A stretch of DNA of 35,268 bases, from the NCBI GenBank assembly GCA_964528155.1, contig CAZGRL010000034.1:1-35268 (forward strand), in the 5' to 3' direction. Below are positions 14,596-22,027 of the stretch, piece after piece. The stretch comes from G001797105 sp964528155. GTDB taxonomy: Bacteria; Chloroflexota; Anaerolineae; Anaerolineales; E44-bin32. The number at the start of each line of letters is the position of its first letter. Within the stretch, counting starts at the first letter, position 1. The position numbers and the translations under genes are program-made. Under the pieces are notes generated by a model. That model was not told the origin of the DNA. It made no database searches and saw only the letters and a program-made list of their open reading frames with translations.

Positions 14596-15570
14596 GTGGC
14601 TGTAACCACAAGCATCGTCATGCCGAAGATCGAGCGGGAAGCGGTTGCGCGCAACTACGGCAAGTTCGTCATTGGCCCCCTCGAGAGCGGCTATGGAATC
14701 ACGATTGGGAATGCGCTCCGGCGCGTCCTGTTGTCGTCACTCGAAGGCGCGGCTGTCACGTCGATCCGGATCTCGGACGTAGCCCACGAGTTCGCCGACA
14801 TCGCCGGTGTCCGAGAGGACGTCCTGCAGGTCATGCTCAACATCAAGCAGCTTCGCATGATCCTGCACGAGGGGGACGCGTCCCGGCTGCGGCTCGAGGT
14901 GCAGGGCGAAGGAGTCGTCACTGCGGCCGATATCATCGCCCCGGCCGAGGTCGAGATCGTCAACCCGGAACTGTACCTGTTTACTGTGGATGACGACCGA
15001 GCCCGACTTGAGATCGAGATGAACGTCCAGCGTGGGAAGGGCTACTCACCTTCCGACGAGCGCGGCCGGCTTCCGATCGGGGAGCTTCCGACGGATGCCA
15101 TCTTCAGCCCCGTACGACGGATTCACTACGAAGTCGGGCGGGCCCGGGTTGGGCAGGACACGAGCTTTGACCGTTTGATCCTGGAGATTTGGTCGGATGG
15201 TACGGTCAAGCCTGAAGAGGCGCTCAGTCGCAGTGCGCAAATTGTGATGACCTACCTGCGAGATATCGCCGGCGTCACTGAAGAGAGCCTGATGTCGGCC
15301 GCTATTCGAGAAGAGCAGCCCCGACTTGGCGGTGAGATCTACGATACGCCGATCGAGAACCTCGATCTGTCGGTCAGGGTATTCAACTCATTGAAGCGGA
15401 CGGGGATCACAACCGTGGGTGAGGTCCTCGACATGCTCGAAAAGGGGCCGGAGGCGATGCTCTCGATCCGCAACTTCGGCGAGAAGAGCCTGGATGAGCT
15501 CAAAGAACGGTTGCGAGAGAAGGGCTACCTTGAGACGGCCGAGGAAGTCGCGACCCCGGAGGCGGAGTAA
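14596..15570 (+). CDS. rpoA: DNA-directed RNA polymerase subunit alpha
   Basis: 324 aa from GTG 14596 with GGAGGGGAC upstream. The N-terminal dimerisation domain has GKFVIGPLESGYGITIGNAL, RRVLLSSLEGAAVTSIRI and YEVGRARVGQDTSFDRLILE. The C-terminal domain has ENLDLSVRVFNSLKRTGITT and IRNFGEKSLDELKERLREKG. In it the UP-element DNA contacts (Arg and Asn of VRVFNSLK, Lys of GEKSLDELK) match E. coli R265, N268 and K298. Alpha nucleates core polymerase assembly. rplQ follows after 6 nt. Confidence 0.97.
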   Translation: MAVTTSIVMPKIEREAVARNYGKFVIGPLESGYGITIGNALRRVLLSSLEGAAVTSIRISDVAHEFADIAGVREDVLQVMLNIKQLRMILHEGDASRLRLEVQGEGVVTAADIIAPAEVEIVNPELYLFTVDDDRARLEIEMNVQRGKGYSPSDERGRLPIGELPTDAIFSPVRRIHYEVGRARVGQDTSFDRLILEIWSDGTVKPEEALSRSAQIVMTYLRDIAGVTEESLMSAAIREEQPRLGGEIYDTPIENLDLSVRVFNSLKRTGITTVGEVLDMLEKGPEAMLSIRNFGEKSLDELKERLREKGYLETAEEVATPEAE

Positions 15571-15576
15571 GGTACG

Positions 15577-15954
15577 ATGAGACATCGGATCGCCGGATAC
15601 AAACTCGGCCGTTCGTCGGCCCATCGGACGGCTCTTCGACGGAACTTGATCACCGATCTGTTCCGGCATGAGCGCGTTCGGACCACGCGAGCCAAGGCCG
15701 ATTCGATTCGGGGTGCGGCCGAGCGTTTGATCACTCTGGCCAAGCGCGGCAACGCCGCCGGTGATGCCGGAGCGGTTCACGCGCGGAGGTTGGCCAGCTC
15801 CCGGCTAAACGACCCCGAGGTGGTGAAAAAGCTCTTCGACGACATCGCCCCGCGATACGTCGACCGTCCCGGGGGATACACTCGCTTGCTCAAGCTGGGG
15901 CCGCGCTTGGGAGACTCGGCCGCGATGGTGATCCTGGAGCTGGTCGAGGAATAG
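15577..15954 (+). CDS. rplQ: Large ribosomal subunit protein L17
   Basis: 125 aa. MRHRIAGYKLGRSSAHRTAL is the L17 start, followed by RRNLITDLFRHERVRTTRAK and the C-terminal RPGGYTRLLKLGPRLGDSAA. L17 lies on the solvent side of the 50S subunit near the tunnel exit. It follows rpoA after only 6 nt, with the ribosome binding site (GGAGGCGGAG) inside the rpoA end. truA starts 65 nt downstream. Confidence 0.97.
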   Translation: MRHRIAGYKLGRSSAHRTALRRNLITDLFRHERVRTTRAKADSIRGAAERLITLAKRGNAAGDAGAVHARRLASSRLNDPEVVKKLFDDIAPRYVDRPGGYTRLLKLGPRLGDSAAMVILELVEE

Positions 15955-16019
15955 CCTCAAGGATGCGTGCCCCCGCGAGCGGACCGGATCCGAGGCATCC
16001 GGCCGGCGGGTGAGCGCGA

Positions 16020-16787
16020 ATGGCAGATTACAAATCGATCGTTGCATACGACGGAACGGAGTTCGAGGGCTTCCAACGCCAATCGAACGGCCGCCGCACA
16101 GTCCAAGGCGAGCTCGAGAACGCCCTGCGTCACCTGGGCTGGGTTGAAAACAGCCTCAGGGCCGCAGGTCGCACCGATAGCGGGGTACATGCCCGGGGTC
16201 AGGTCATCGCCTTCGGATTGACCTGGAAGCATGGCCCGCTCAGACTGACGCGAGCGCTCAACAGCGCACTTCCGAGTGACCTGGTTGTGCGCAGCACGGA
16301 GCGAGTCTGGGATGGGTTCCACCCACGCTACGCTGCCCTGAGCCGGTGCTACGTCTACCAGCTCTACAGCGAGGCGACTCGTGATCCGCTGCGAGATCGC
16401 CGGGCCTGGAGGGTCTGGCCGGCGCCTGACATGGAGCGGATGCGGCTGGCGTCGGGAGCGCTTGTGGGTCGGCATGATTTCGGGGCCTTCGGCTCACCTC
16501 CCGGTGGGGGTGACAACACCGTCCGTCGTGTGATCAGGACCGATTGGAGCGACGGCGAAGGCGGATTGGCCTTTCGGATCGAAGGCGACGCATTCCTGTT
16601 CAGGATGGTGCGGCGGATCGTCAGCGCGATCGTTGCCGTGGGGCAAGGGAAAGCGTCGCTCGAGGTCATCGACGGACTCCTCGAGCATCCGGGACAACGC
16701 TGGCATCTTGGCCTGGCGCCGGCGCGTGGGCTGTGTCTCGAGCGAGTGACGTTCGAGGCCGATCTCGGCCCGGCTCGGCAGGACTGA
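16020..16787 (+). CDS. truA: tRNA pseudouridine synthase A (positions 38-40)
   Basis: 255 aa. It isomerises uridines 38, 39 and 40 of the tRNA anticodon arm. YKSIVAYDGTEFEGFQRQSN opens the fold, and the catalytic Asp53 lies in GRTDSGVHARGQV. ALNSALPSDLVVRS, FHPRYAALSRCYVYQLYS and the C-terminal FLFRMVRRIVSAIVAVGQGK are the other family blocks. The L17-TruA-L13-S9 order is common in Firmicutes and Chloroflexota. The ribosome binding site before ATG 16020 is weak (GGCGGGTGAG). Confidence 0.96.
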   Translation: MADYKSIVAYDGTEFEGFQRQSNGRRTVQGELENALRHLGWVENSLRAAGRTDSGVHARGQVIAFGLTWKHGPLRLTRALNSALPSDLVVRSTERVWDGFHPRYAALSRCYVYQLYSEATRDPLRDRRAWRVWPAPDMERMRLASGALVGRHDFGAFGSPPGGGDNTVRRVIRTDWSDGEGGLAFRIEGDAFLFRMVRRIVSAIVAVGQGKASLEVIDGLLEHPGQRWHLGLAPARGLCLERVTFEADLGPARQD

Positions 16788-16811
16788 GCCCTGGCTCGAT
16801 CAAGAAGGAAA

Positions 16812-16829
16812 CTGGACCGGCTGGTCCAG
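16812..16829 (+). promoter_or_regulatory. Tight hairpin just upstream of the rplM ribosome binding site
   Basis: CTGGACC (16812-16818) and GGTCCAG (16823-16829) form a perfect 7-bp stem with a 4-nt GGCT loop. The stem ends at the first base of the AGGGGAGA ribosome binding site of rplM (GTG 16842). L13 is autoregulated through its leader in E. coli, so a translational control hairpin is possible. The stem alone lacks a U-tract and is not a convincing terminator. Confidence 0.4.
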
Positions 16830-16841
16830 GGGAGACAGAGC

Positions 16842-17270
16842 GTGCAGAAGTCGTATTACCCGAAACCGGGAGAGGTTGAGCGTCGATGGGTCTTGGTCGA
16901 CGCCCGGGACCAGAGACTGGGCCGTCTGGCTACTCGAATCGCCAGGATGCTCATGGGTAAAGACAAGCCGAGCTTCACTCCGGGCGTGGAGACGGGAGAT
17001 TTCGTCGTTGTGATCAACGCCGAGAAGATCACCGTCACCGGCAATCGGATGGACGACAAGGTCTATTACCGACATTCGGGCTATCCCGGCGGGCTGAAGC
17101 GCATCACTTTGCGTGATCAGCTCGCCAGATTTCCGGAGCGCGTCCTGCAGTCTGCCGTCTGGGGAATGCTCCCGCACAACCGGTACGGACGCAAACTCAT
17201 GAAGAGGCTCAAGATCTACGCCGGGGCTGAGCATCCCCACGAAGCTCAGCAGCCGCAGCCGCTGGCCTAG
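16842..17270 (+). CDS. rplM: Large ribosomal subunit protein L13
   Basis: 142 aa from GTG 16842 with AGGGGAGACAGAG upstream. RRWVLVDARDQRLGRLATRI, FTPGVETGDFVVVINAEKIT, YYRHSGYPGGLKRITLRDQL and the signature VWGMLPHNRYGRKLMKRLKI cover the family fully. L13 is an early 50S assembly protein. It is paired with rpsI as in nearly all bacteria, with 56 nt between. Confidence 0.97.
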   Translation: MQKSYYPKPGEVERRWVLVDARDQRLGRLATRIARMLMGKDKPSFTPGVETGDFVVVINAEKITVTGNRMDDKVYYRHSGYPGGLKRITLRDQLARFPERVLQSAVWGMLPHNRYGRKLMKRLKIYAGAEHPHEAQQPQPLA

Positions 17271-17326
17271 CTGTATAGACCTGTTCGAAGGCGCGCTAAG
17301 GCGCAGAGGAAGGGAAGACACACGAG

Positions 17327-17719
17327 ATGGCAGTCCGCTATCATGAAGCAGTTGGACGACGAAAGACGAGCTCGGCGCGCGTGCGAGTGATGACGGGCAC
17401 CGGTGGGTTCACGGTCAACAACAAGGCGGCCGGAGACTATTTCACTCGCCTGGGTGATTTGGAGACAGTCATGTCGCCCGTCAAGGCCGCCGGTCTGGAA
17501 AACAAACTGGATATCACGGTCAAAGTCGAAGGAGGCGGGGTCACCGGCCAGGCTGGCGCGGTGGCTCACGGTCTGGCGCGCGCTCTTGTGGCGATGGACG
17601 AGAACCTCAGGCCGGCCATGCGGAGCCAGGGATTGTTGACGCGTGATTCGAGGATGAAGGAGCGGAAGAAGCCCGGCCTGAAGCGGGCACGCAAGGCGCC
17701 CACATACACCAAGCGATAA
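17327..17719 (+). CDS. rpsI: Small ribosomal subunit protein S9
   Basis: 130 aa. MAVRYHEAVGRRKTSSARVR, then GLENKLDITVKVEGGGVTGQ, AGAVAHGLARALVAMDENLR, and the C-terminal ARKAPTYTKR, whose terminal Lys-Arg reaches P-site tRNA. It is the last gene of the ribosomal super-operon in this window, and a strong hairpin lies 59 nt after its stop. Confidence 0.97.
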   Translation: MAVRYHEAVGRRKTSSARVRVMTGTGGFTVNNKAAGDYFTRLGDLETVMSPVKAAGLENKLDITVKVEGGGVTGQAGAVAHGLARALVAMDENLRPAMRSQGLLTRDSRMKERKKPGLKRARKAPTYTKR

Positions 17720-17778
17720 CCGCACTCCCGGTCGGCAGGCCCTTGTGCCGCCGAAGGGATCAAGCGAAGAGTCCCCCC

Positions 17779-17817
17779 GGAGAAGGCGGCAGCATCGCTG
17801 CCGCCTTCTCCTGTTTG
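17779..17817 (+). terminator. Intrinsic terminator of the ribosomal super-operon
   Basis: A perfect 15-bp stem (GGAGAAGGCGGCAGC, 17779-17793, with its complement 17797-17811) has a 3-nt ATC loop and is followed by CTGTTTG. The U-tract is short, but the stem is very stable and comes right after S9, where the operon should end. Confidence 0.8.
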
Positions 17818-17938
17818 TCGGCTGACCTGGTTGTGGAATTGAGCGGGGTGCGGAGATGTCCTCACCTGCCGAATCAACGCACAGCAAGGTCGGTGGTGTA
17901 AGATTTCGGCGATCAACTTACCTGATGGAGATCCGATC

Positions 17939-19393
17939 ATGACACCTGGTATCACCGTTGTCGGTCTCGGCCCAGGAGAACCCGCGCTCCTGACGCGGGA
18001 GGCCTGGTTGCTGTTAAGCGAGACCGACGAGCTGTTCTTGCGCACAAGTCAGCATCCGGTTGTATCAAGCCTTCCGGCCCAGCTTAGGCTCCGCTCCTTC
18101 GATTATCTGTACGAGGGGGGCCAGAGCTTCGAGGAGGTGTATGAGGCGATGGTCGATCAGGTACTGGCTGAGGCCGGCAAGCCCTCAGGCGTCGTGTATG
18201 CCGTCCCCGGGGACCCGACGGTCGGAGAGGCCACGGTTTCCGGCCTGAGGGCGCGAGCGCGAGAAGCCGGTCTGCGGTTCGACGTCGCGCACGGGATCAG
18301 CTTCGTCGAGCCGTGTTTGCGCGCTCTCGGCCTGGATGCGCTCGATGGACTGTCCATCGCCGACGCCGTCGACCTGGCGCGCAGACACCATCCCTCATTT
18401 GACCCCGACGCGCCGGCCCTCGTCGGTCAACTGTACTCCAGGATGCTGGCGGCTGACGTCAAACTCACTTTGATGAACCAGTATCCCCCTGAGCATCCGA
18501 TCCGGCTCATCCATCATGCCGGCACGATCGCCGAAGATGTTGAGGACCTTCCCCTGAATGCTCTCGATCATTCGCGCAAGATTGGCAGTCTCACGGCGCT
18601 GTATGTCCCGGACCTTGGCGAGCCCTCAGGCTTTGCGGCTTTCCAGGAGATCGTCGCCCACTTGCGCGCCCCCGAAGGCTGTCCGTGGGATCGTGAACAG
18701 ACTCACCAGAGTCTCCGAACAAACCTGATGGAAGAGACATACGAGGCCCTGCAGGCCATCGATGAAGACGACATGGCCTTGCTGAAAGAAGAACTGGGCG
18801 ACTTGATGCTGCAGGTTGTATTGCAGACCCAGATCGCCATCGAATCCGACGAGTTCGGCATGGCCGAGGTGCTCTCGGGCATCCGGGCGAAGCTCATCCG
18901 CCGCCATCCCCACGTCTTCGGGGACGTCAAGGTCGAGGGTGTTGACGAAGTGCTGCACAACTGGGAGGCGCTCAAGGCGGCCGAACGCGAGGCCGAGGGC
19001 GGGACCAATGGCGCCCTCGACGGTGTACCGGCCGGCCTCCCGGCTCTGGCGCAGGCGGCAGAGATCCAAGGCCGTGTTGCTCGCTTGGGGTTCGACTGGC
19101 CTGCAATCGACGGCGTGATGGCCAAAGTCTTCGAAGAACTCGACGAGACGTTGAGCGCGCCGGACGAGGCCTCTCTCGTATCAGAGATGGGCGATTTACT
19201 TTTCTCCGTTGTGAACTTCGCTCGCTGGAAAGAAGTCGATCCCGAGGCCGCTCTTCGGCAGGCAAATGCCCGCTTCCGACGGCGTTTCGCCCATCTGGAG
19301 GCCTCTTCGCGAAGCTCGGGCAGGCCCCTGAGTGAGATGCGTCTGGACGAGATGGATGCATTGTGGGAGTCGGCCAAAGGATCCGAGTCCTGA
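17939..19393 (+). CDS. mazG: MazG-family nucleoside triphosphate pyrophosphohydrolase with YabN-type methylase domain
   Basis: 484 aa with two parts. Residues 1 to about 230 are a tetrapyrrole (SAM-dependent) methylase-fold domain, with TVVGLGPGEPALLTREAW and VVYAVPGDPTVGEATV. Residues about 240-484 are MazG, with FQEIVAHLRAPEGCPWDREQ, the metal-binding ExxE/ExxD pairs EETYE and EELGD, and a second set EELDE and EMGD. This is the YabN-like fusion known from Bacillus. MazG hydrolyses NTPs to NMP and PPi and cleans nucleotide pools; the role of the methylase half is unknown. It stands alone after the ribosomal terminator, with GATGGAG before the ATG. Confidence 0.93.
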   Translation: MTPGITVVGLGPGEPALLTREAWLLLSETDELFLRTSQHPVVSSLPAQLRLRSFDYLYEGGQSFEEVYEAMVDQVLAEAGKPSGVVYAVPGDPTVGEATVSGLRARAREAGLRFDVAHGISFVEPCLRALGLDALDGLSIADAVDLARRHHPSFDPDAPALVGQLYSRMLAADVKLTLMNQYPPEHPIRLIHHAGTIAEDVEDLPLNALDHSRKIGSLTALYVPDLGEPSGFAAFQEIVAHLRAPEGCPWDREQTHQSLRTNLMEETYEALQAIDEDDMALLKEELGDLMLQVVLQTQIAIESDEFGMAEVLSGIRAKLIRRHPHVFGDVKVEGVDEVLHNWEALKAAEREAEGGTNGALDGVPAGLPALAQAAEIQGRVARLGFDWPAIDGVMAKVFEELDETLSAPDEASLVSEMGDLLFSVVNFARWKEVDPEAALRQANARFRRRFAHLEASSRSSGRPLSEMRLDEMDALWESAKGSES

Positions 19394-19591
19394 ATCGAGC
19401 CGGCTCGGTTCTAGAGCGTATTCCGCCGAGTGTGTCATCGTTGGACAGGTGGCTGAAACTCGCCAGGATACTCCCCACCTAGATCCCGCCTCAAGCCTTA
19501 ACGCTGTCCTAACGGTACTCGGAATGAGGCGTGATAGACTCGACGCGCGAGAAGCCCGGCACTTGTGCTCTTGGTTGTAGAAGGAGGCGGC

Positions 19592-21232
19592 ATGGAAGAC
19601 GGTGGTCGATCAGTTGGAAGCGTATTGGGCTATCCGAGTGCATACCCGCTAGAAGAGCACGGCCTGACCAACCTGAATGTCGTCTACTGGACGTTGCCTT
19701 CGCCCGCCCTGGTAGAACGCATCTTGCAGCGCCGAGAGGGTGTCATGGCGCATCTGGGTGCCGTTGTCGTACGGACAGGACATCACACAGGACGTTCGCC
19801 GAACGACAAGTTCATCGTCAACGGAGGCGAGTACGACGACAAGATCTGGTGGGGCAGGATCAATCATCCGCTACCCCGAGACAAGTTTGAGAGGTTGCTG
19901 GCACGGATGACGGCCTATTTCCAGGGGCGAGACGTGTTTGTCCAGGACACGGCCGCCGGGATGCACCCTGACTACACCCTGCCGATCCGGATCGTCTCCG
20001 AGTACGCCTGGCACAGTCTGTTCGCCCGCAATCTCTTCGTTCGTCTGCCGCCGTCCGCGCTTGCGGAGCACACGCCCCAATTCACCGTCCTGGATGCACC
20101 CAGGTTCCACGCCATCCCAGAAGAGGACGGTACCCGTTCGGAAGCCTGCATCATCATCGACTTCGATCGCCGCCTGGCGCTCATCGGCGGGACGAGCTAT
20201 GCCGGCGAGATCAAGAAGACGATCTTCACCGTGATGAACTACCTCCTGCCGCAACGGGATGTGCTCTCGATGCACTGCTCGGCCAACGTGGGGAAAGACG
20301 GAGATGTCGCCCTGTTCTTTGGATTGTCTGGCACGGGCAAGACGACCCTGTCTTCCGATCGATCCCGTCGCTTGATCGGCGACGACGAGCACGGTTGGGC
20401 AGACGACGGTATCTTCAACCTGGAAGGCGGATGCTACGCCAAGACCATCCGCCTGAGCCGGGAGGACGAGCCGATCATCTGGGAGGCGACCCGTCGATTC
20501 GGGACCGTGTTGGAGAACGTGTCTGTGGACGCAATGACCAGGCGGGTGGACTACGATAACGACAGCCTGACGGAAAATACACGTGCCGCCTATCCCATCG
20601 GCGCGGTCGAGGACAGCGTCCCCGAGGGCCGGGCGGGGCATCCGCGCAATATCTTCCTTCTCACGGCGGATGCGTTCGGGGTGCTGCCGCCTGTCTGCCG
20701 TCTCACACCTGAGCAAGGGATGTACTACTTTCTCTCCGGATACACGGCCAAGGTCGCCGGGACCGAGAAGGGCCTGGGCTCAGAGCCGCAAGCGACATTC
20801 TCGGCGTGTTTCAGCGCCCCGTTTCTCCCGCTCGCCCCGTCCGTCTACGCCCGACTTCTCGGCGATAAGATTCGTGACCATCACGTCCGCGTATGGCTTC
20901 TCAACACAGGCTGGAGCGGGGGGCCCTACGGTGTCGGCAAGCGAATCCGATTACCATTCACCCGAGCCATGGTCGCCTCAGCTCTGGATGGCAGCCTGGA
21001 CAGCGTGCCGACACGCCTTGACCCGGTGTTCAATCTGACCGTCCCGACGCGTTGCCCTGGCGTCCCTGATGAGATCCTCGACCCCCGCCGGACCTGGAGT
21101 GATGCTGCGGCTTATGATGCCCAGGCGCGACGCCTGGCGGAGAGATTTGCCGAGAATTTCGAAGGCTACGCACGCGAGGTCCCGCCCGGCGTCAACCAGG
21201 CTGGCCCGAAGGCGGCCATGTCCGGTGGATGA
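19592..21232 (+). CDS. pckA: Phosphoenolpyruvate carboxykinase (ATP)
   Basis: 546 aa from ATG 19592, chosen over GTG 19565 because GAAGGAGG lies 4 nt before it. It catalyses oxaloacetate + ATP = PEP + CO2 + ADP, for gluconeogenesis or anaplerosis. The substrate motif RTGHHTGRSPNDKFIV is near residue 60. The P-loop GLSGTGKT is at 244-251 and the metal-binding kinase-2 motif GDDEHGW at 263-269. Further blocks are FLLTADAFGVLPPVCRLTPE and NTGWSGGPYGVGKRI. All signatures of the ATP-dependent family are intact. The 198-nt spacer before it contains no clear promoter. Confidence 0.97.
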   Translation: MEDGGRSVGSVLGYPSAYPLEEHGLTNLNVVYWTLPSPALVERILQRREGVMAHLGAVVVRTGHHTGRSPNDKFIVNGGEYDDKIWWGRINHPLPRDKFERLLARMTAYFQGRDVFVQDTAAGMHPDYTLPIRIVSEYAWHSLFARNLFVRLPPSALAEHTPQFTVLDAPRFHAIPEEDGTRSEACIIIDFDRRLALIGGTSYAGEIKKTIFTVMNYLLPQRDVLSMHCSANVGKDGDVALFFGLSGTGKTTLSSDRSRRLIGDDEHGWADDGIFNLEGGCYAKTIRLSREDEPIIWEATRRFGTVLENVSVDAMTRRVDYDNDSLTENTRAAYPIGAVEDSVPEGRAGHPRNIFLLTADAFGVLPPVCRLTPEQGMYYFLSGYTAKVAGTEKGLGSEPQATFSACFSAPFLPLAPSVYARLLGDKIRDHHVRVWLLNTGWSGGPYGVGKRIRLPFTRAMVASALDGSLDSVPTRLDPVFNLTVPTRCPGVPDEILDPRRTWSDAAAYDAQARRLAERFAENFEGYAREVPPGVNQAGPKAAMSGG

Positions 21233-21349
21233 GTTGCGCCGGCCGCCCGACGGATGATGACTGCAGATCGCGATTCCGAACCTGCTGACGCCTCGTGATT
21301 TGTAGGATGAAGATCGCGAGGCAAGCAACTGCATGGTCCCTGGCCCGAC

Positions 21350-22027
21350 GTGATACGCCTTGAGCGTGTATCGAAAACGTTCGACGAAGCCGGACGACCG
21401 CGTTTGGTCCTGCGGGATGCTACGGCGTCGTTTGCAGACGGCGAAGTCGTGTCAATTCGCGGTCGAAGCGGAAGCGGGAAGACCACACTCCTCAATCTGA
21501 TCGCCGGGATCGAAGCCCCAACATCGGGCGAGATCTACGTCGACGAATTGCGGCTTACCGGCCTCCGGCCTCGTCAGAGGACTGTCTTCCGCCGCGACAA
21601 CATCGGCATCGTCTTCCAGTTCTTCAATTTGATCCCGACACTGTCAGTCTTCGAGAATGTGCTGCTCCCGGCCGAGTTGGCCGGTGTGGACGGCAATGAA
21701 GCTGCCCGGCGCGCCGACATGCTTCTAGATCGAGTCGGCCTGTCGGACAGACAGCGCGAGTTTCCCGATAGGTTGTCCGGTGGCGAGCAGCAGAGAGTCG
21801 CGATCGCGCGCGCCATGATCCGCGATCCGAGGTTCATCCTGGCCGACGAACCCACCGGCAGCCTGGACCGGACATCCGGCGATGCCGTCTTGTCGCTGCT
21901 CAGAACACTGACCCATGACGAAGGAAAGACCCTGATCCTGGTCACGCACAGCTACCGCGTGGCGGAAACGGCCGACCGGATGCTCTCGGTTGATGATGGC
22001 CGCCTGGTCCCCGTAGAGGATGCATGA
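21350..22027 (+). CDS. ABC transporter ATP-binding protein (LolD/MacB type, AttE-like)
   Basis: 225 aa from GTG 21350. It energises the adjacent FtsX-type permease. Walker A is GRSGSGKTTLLNLIAG, the Q-loop is IGIVFQFFNLIPTLSVFENV, the signature is RLSGGEQQRVAIARAMIRDP, Walker B is FILADEPTGSLD, and the switch His lies in LILVTHSYRVAETADR. The FQFFNLIPTLSVFENV form is typical of the family-3.A.1.122/125 group (MacB, LolD, AttE) that powers extrusion or lipoprotein release rather than import. The stop overlaps the permease start by 4 nt. No good ribosome binding site precedes the GTG. Confidence 0.93.
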   Translation: MIRLERVSKTFDEAGRPRLVLRDATASFADGEVVSIRGRSGSGKTTLLNLIAGIEAPTSGEIYVDELRLTGLRPRQRTVFRRDNIGIVFQFFNLIPTLSVFENVLLPAELAGVDGNEAARRADMLLDRVGLSDRQREFPDRLSGGEQQRVAIARAMIRDPRFILADEPTGSLDRTSGDAVLSLLRTLTHDEGKTLILVTHSYRVAETADRMLSVDDGRLVPVEDA

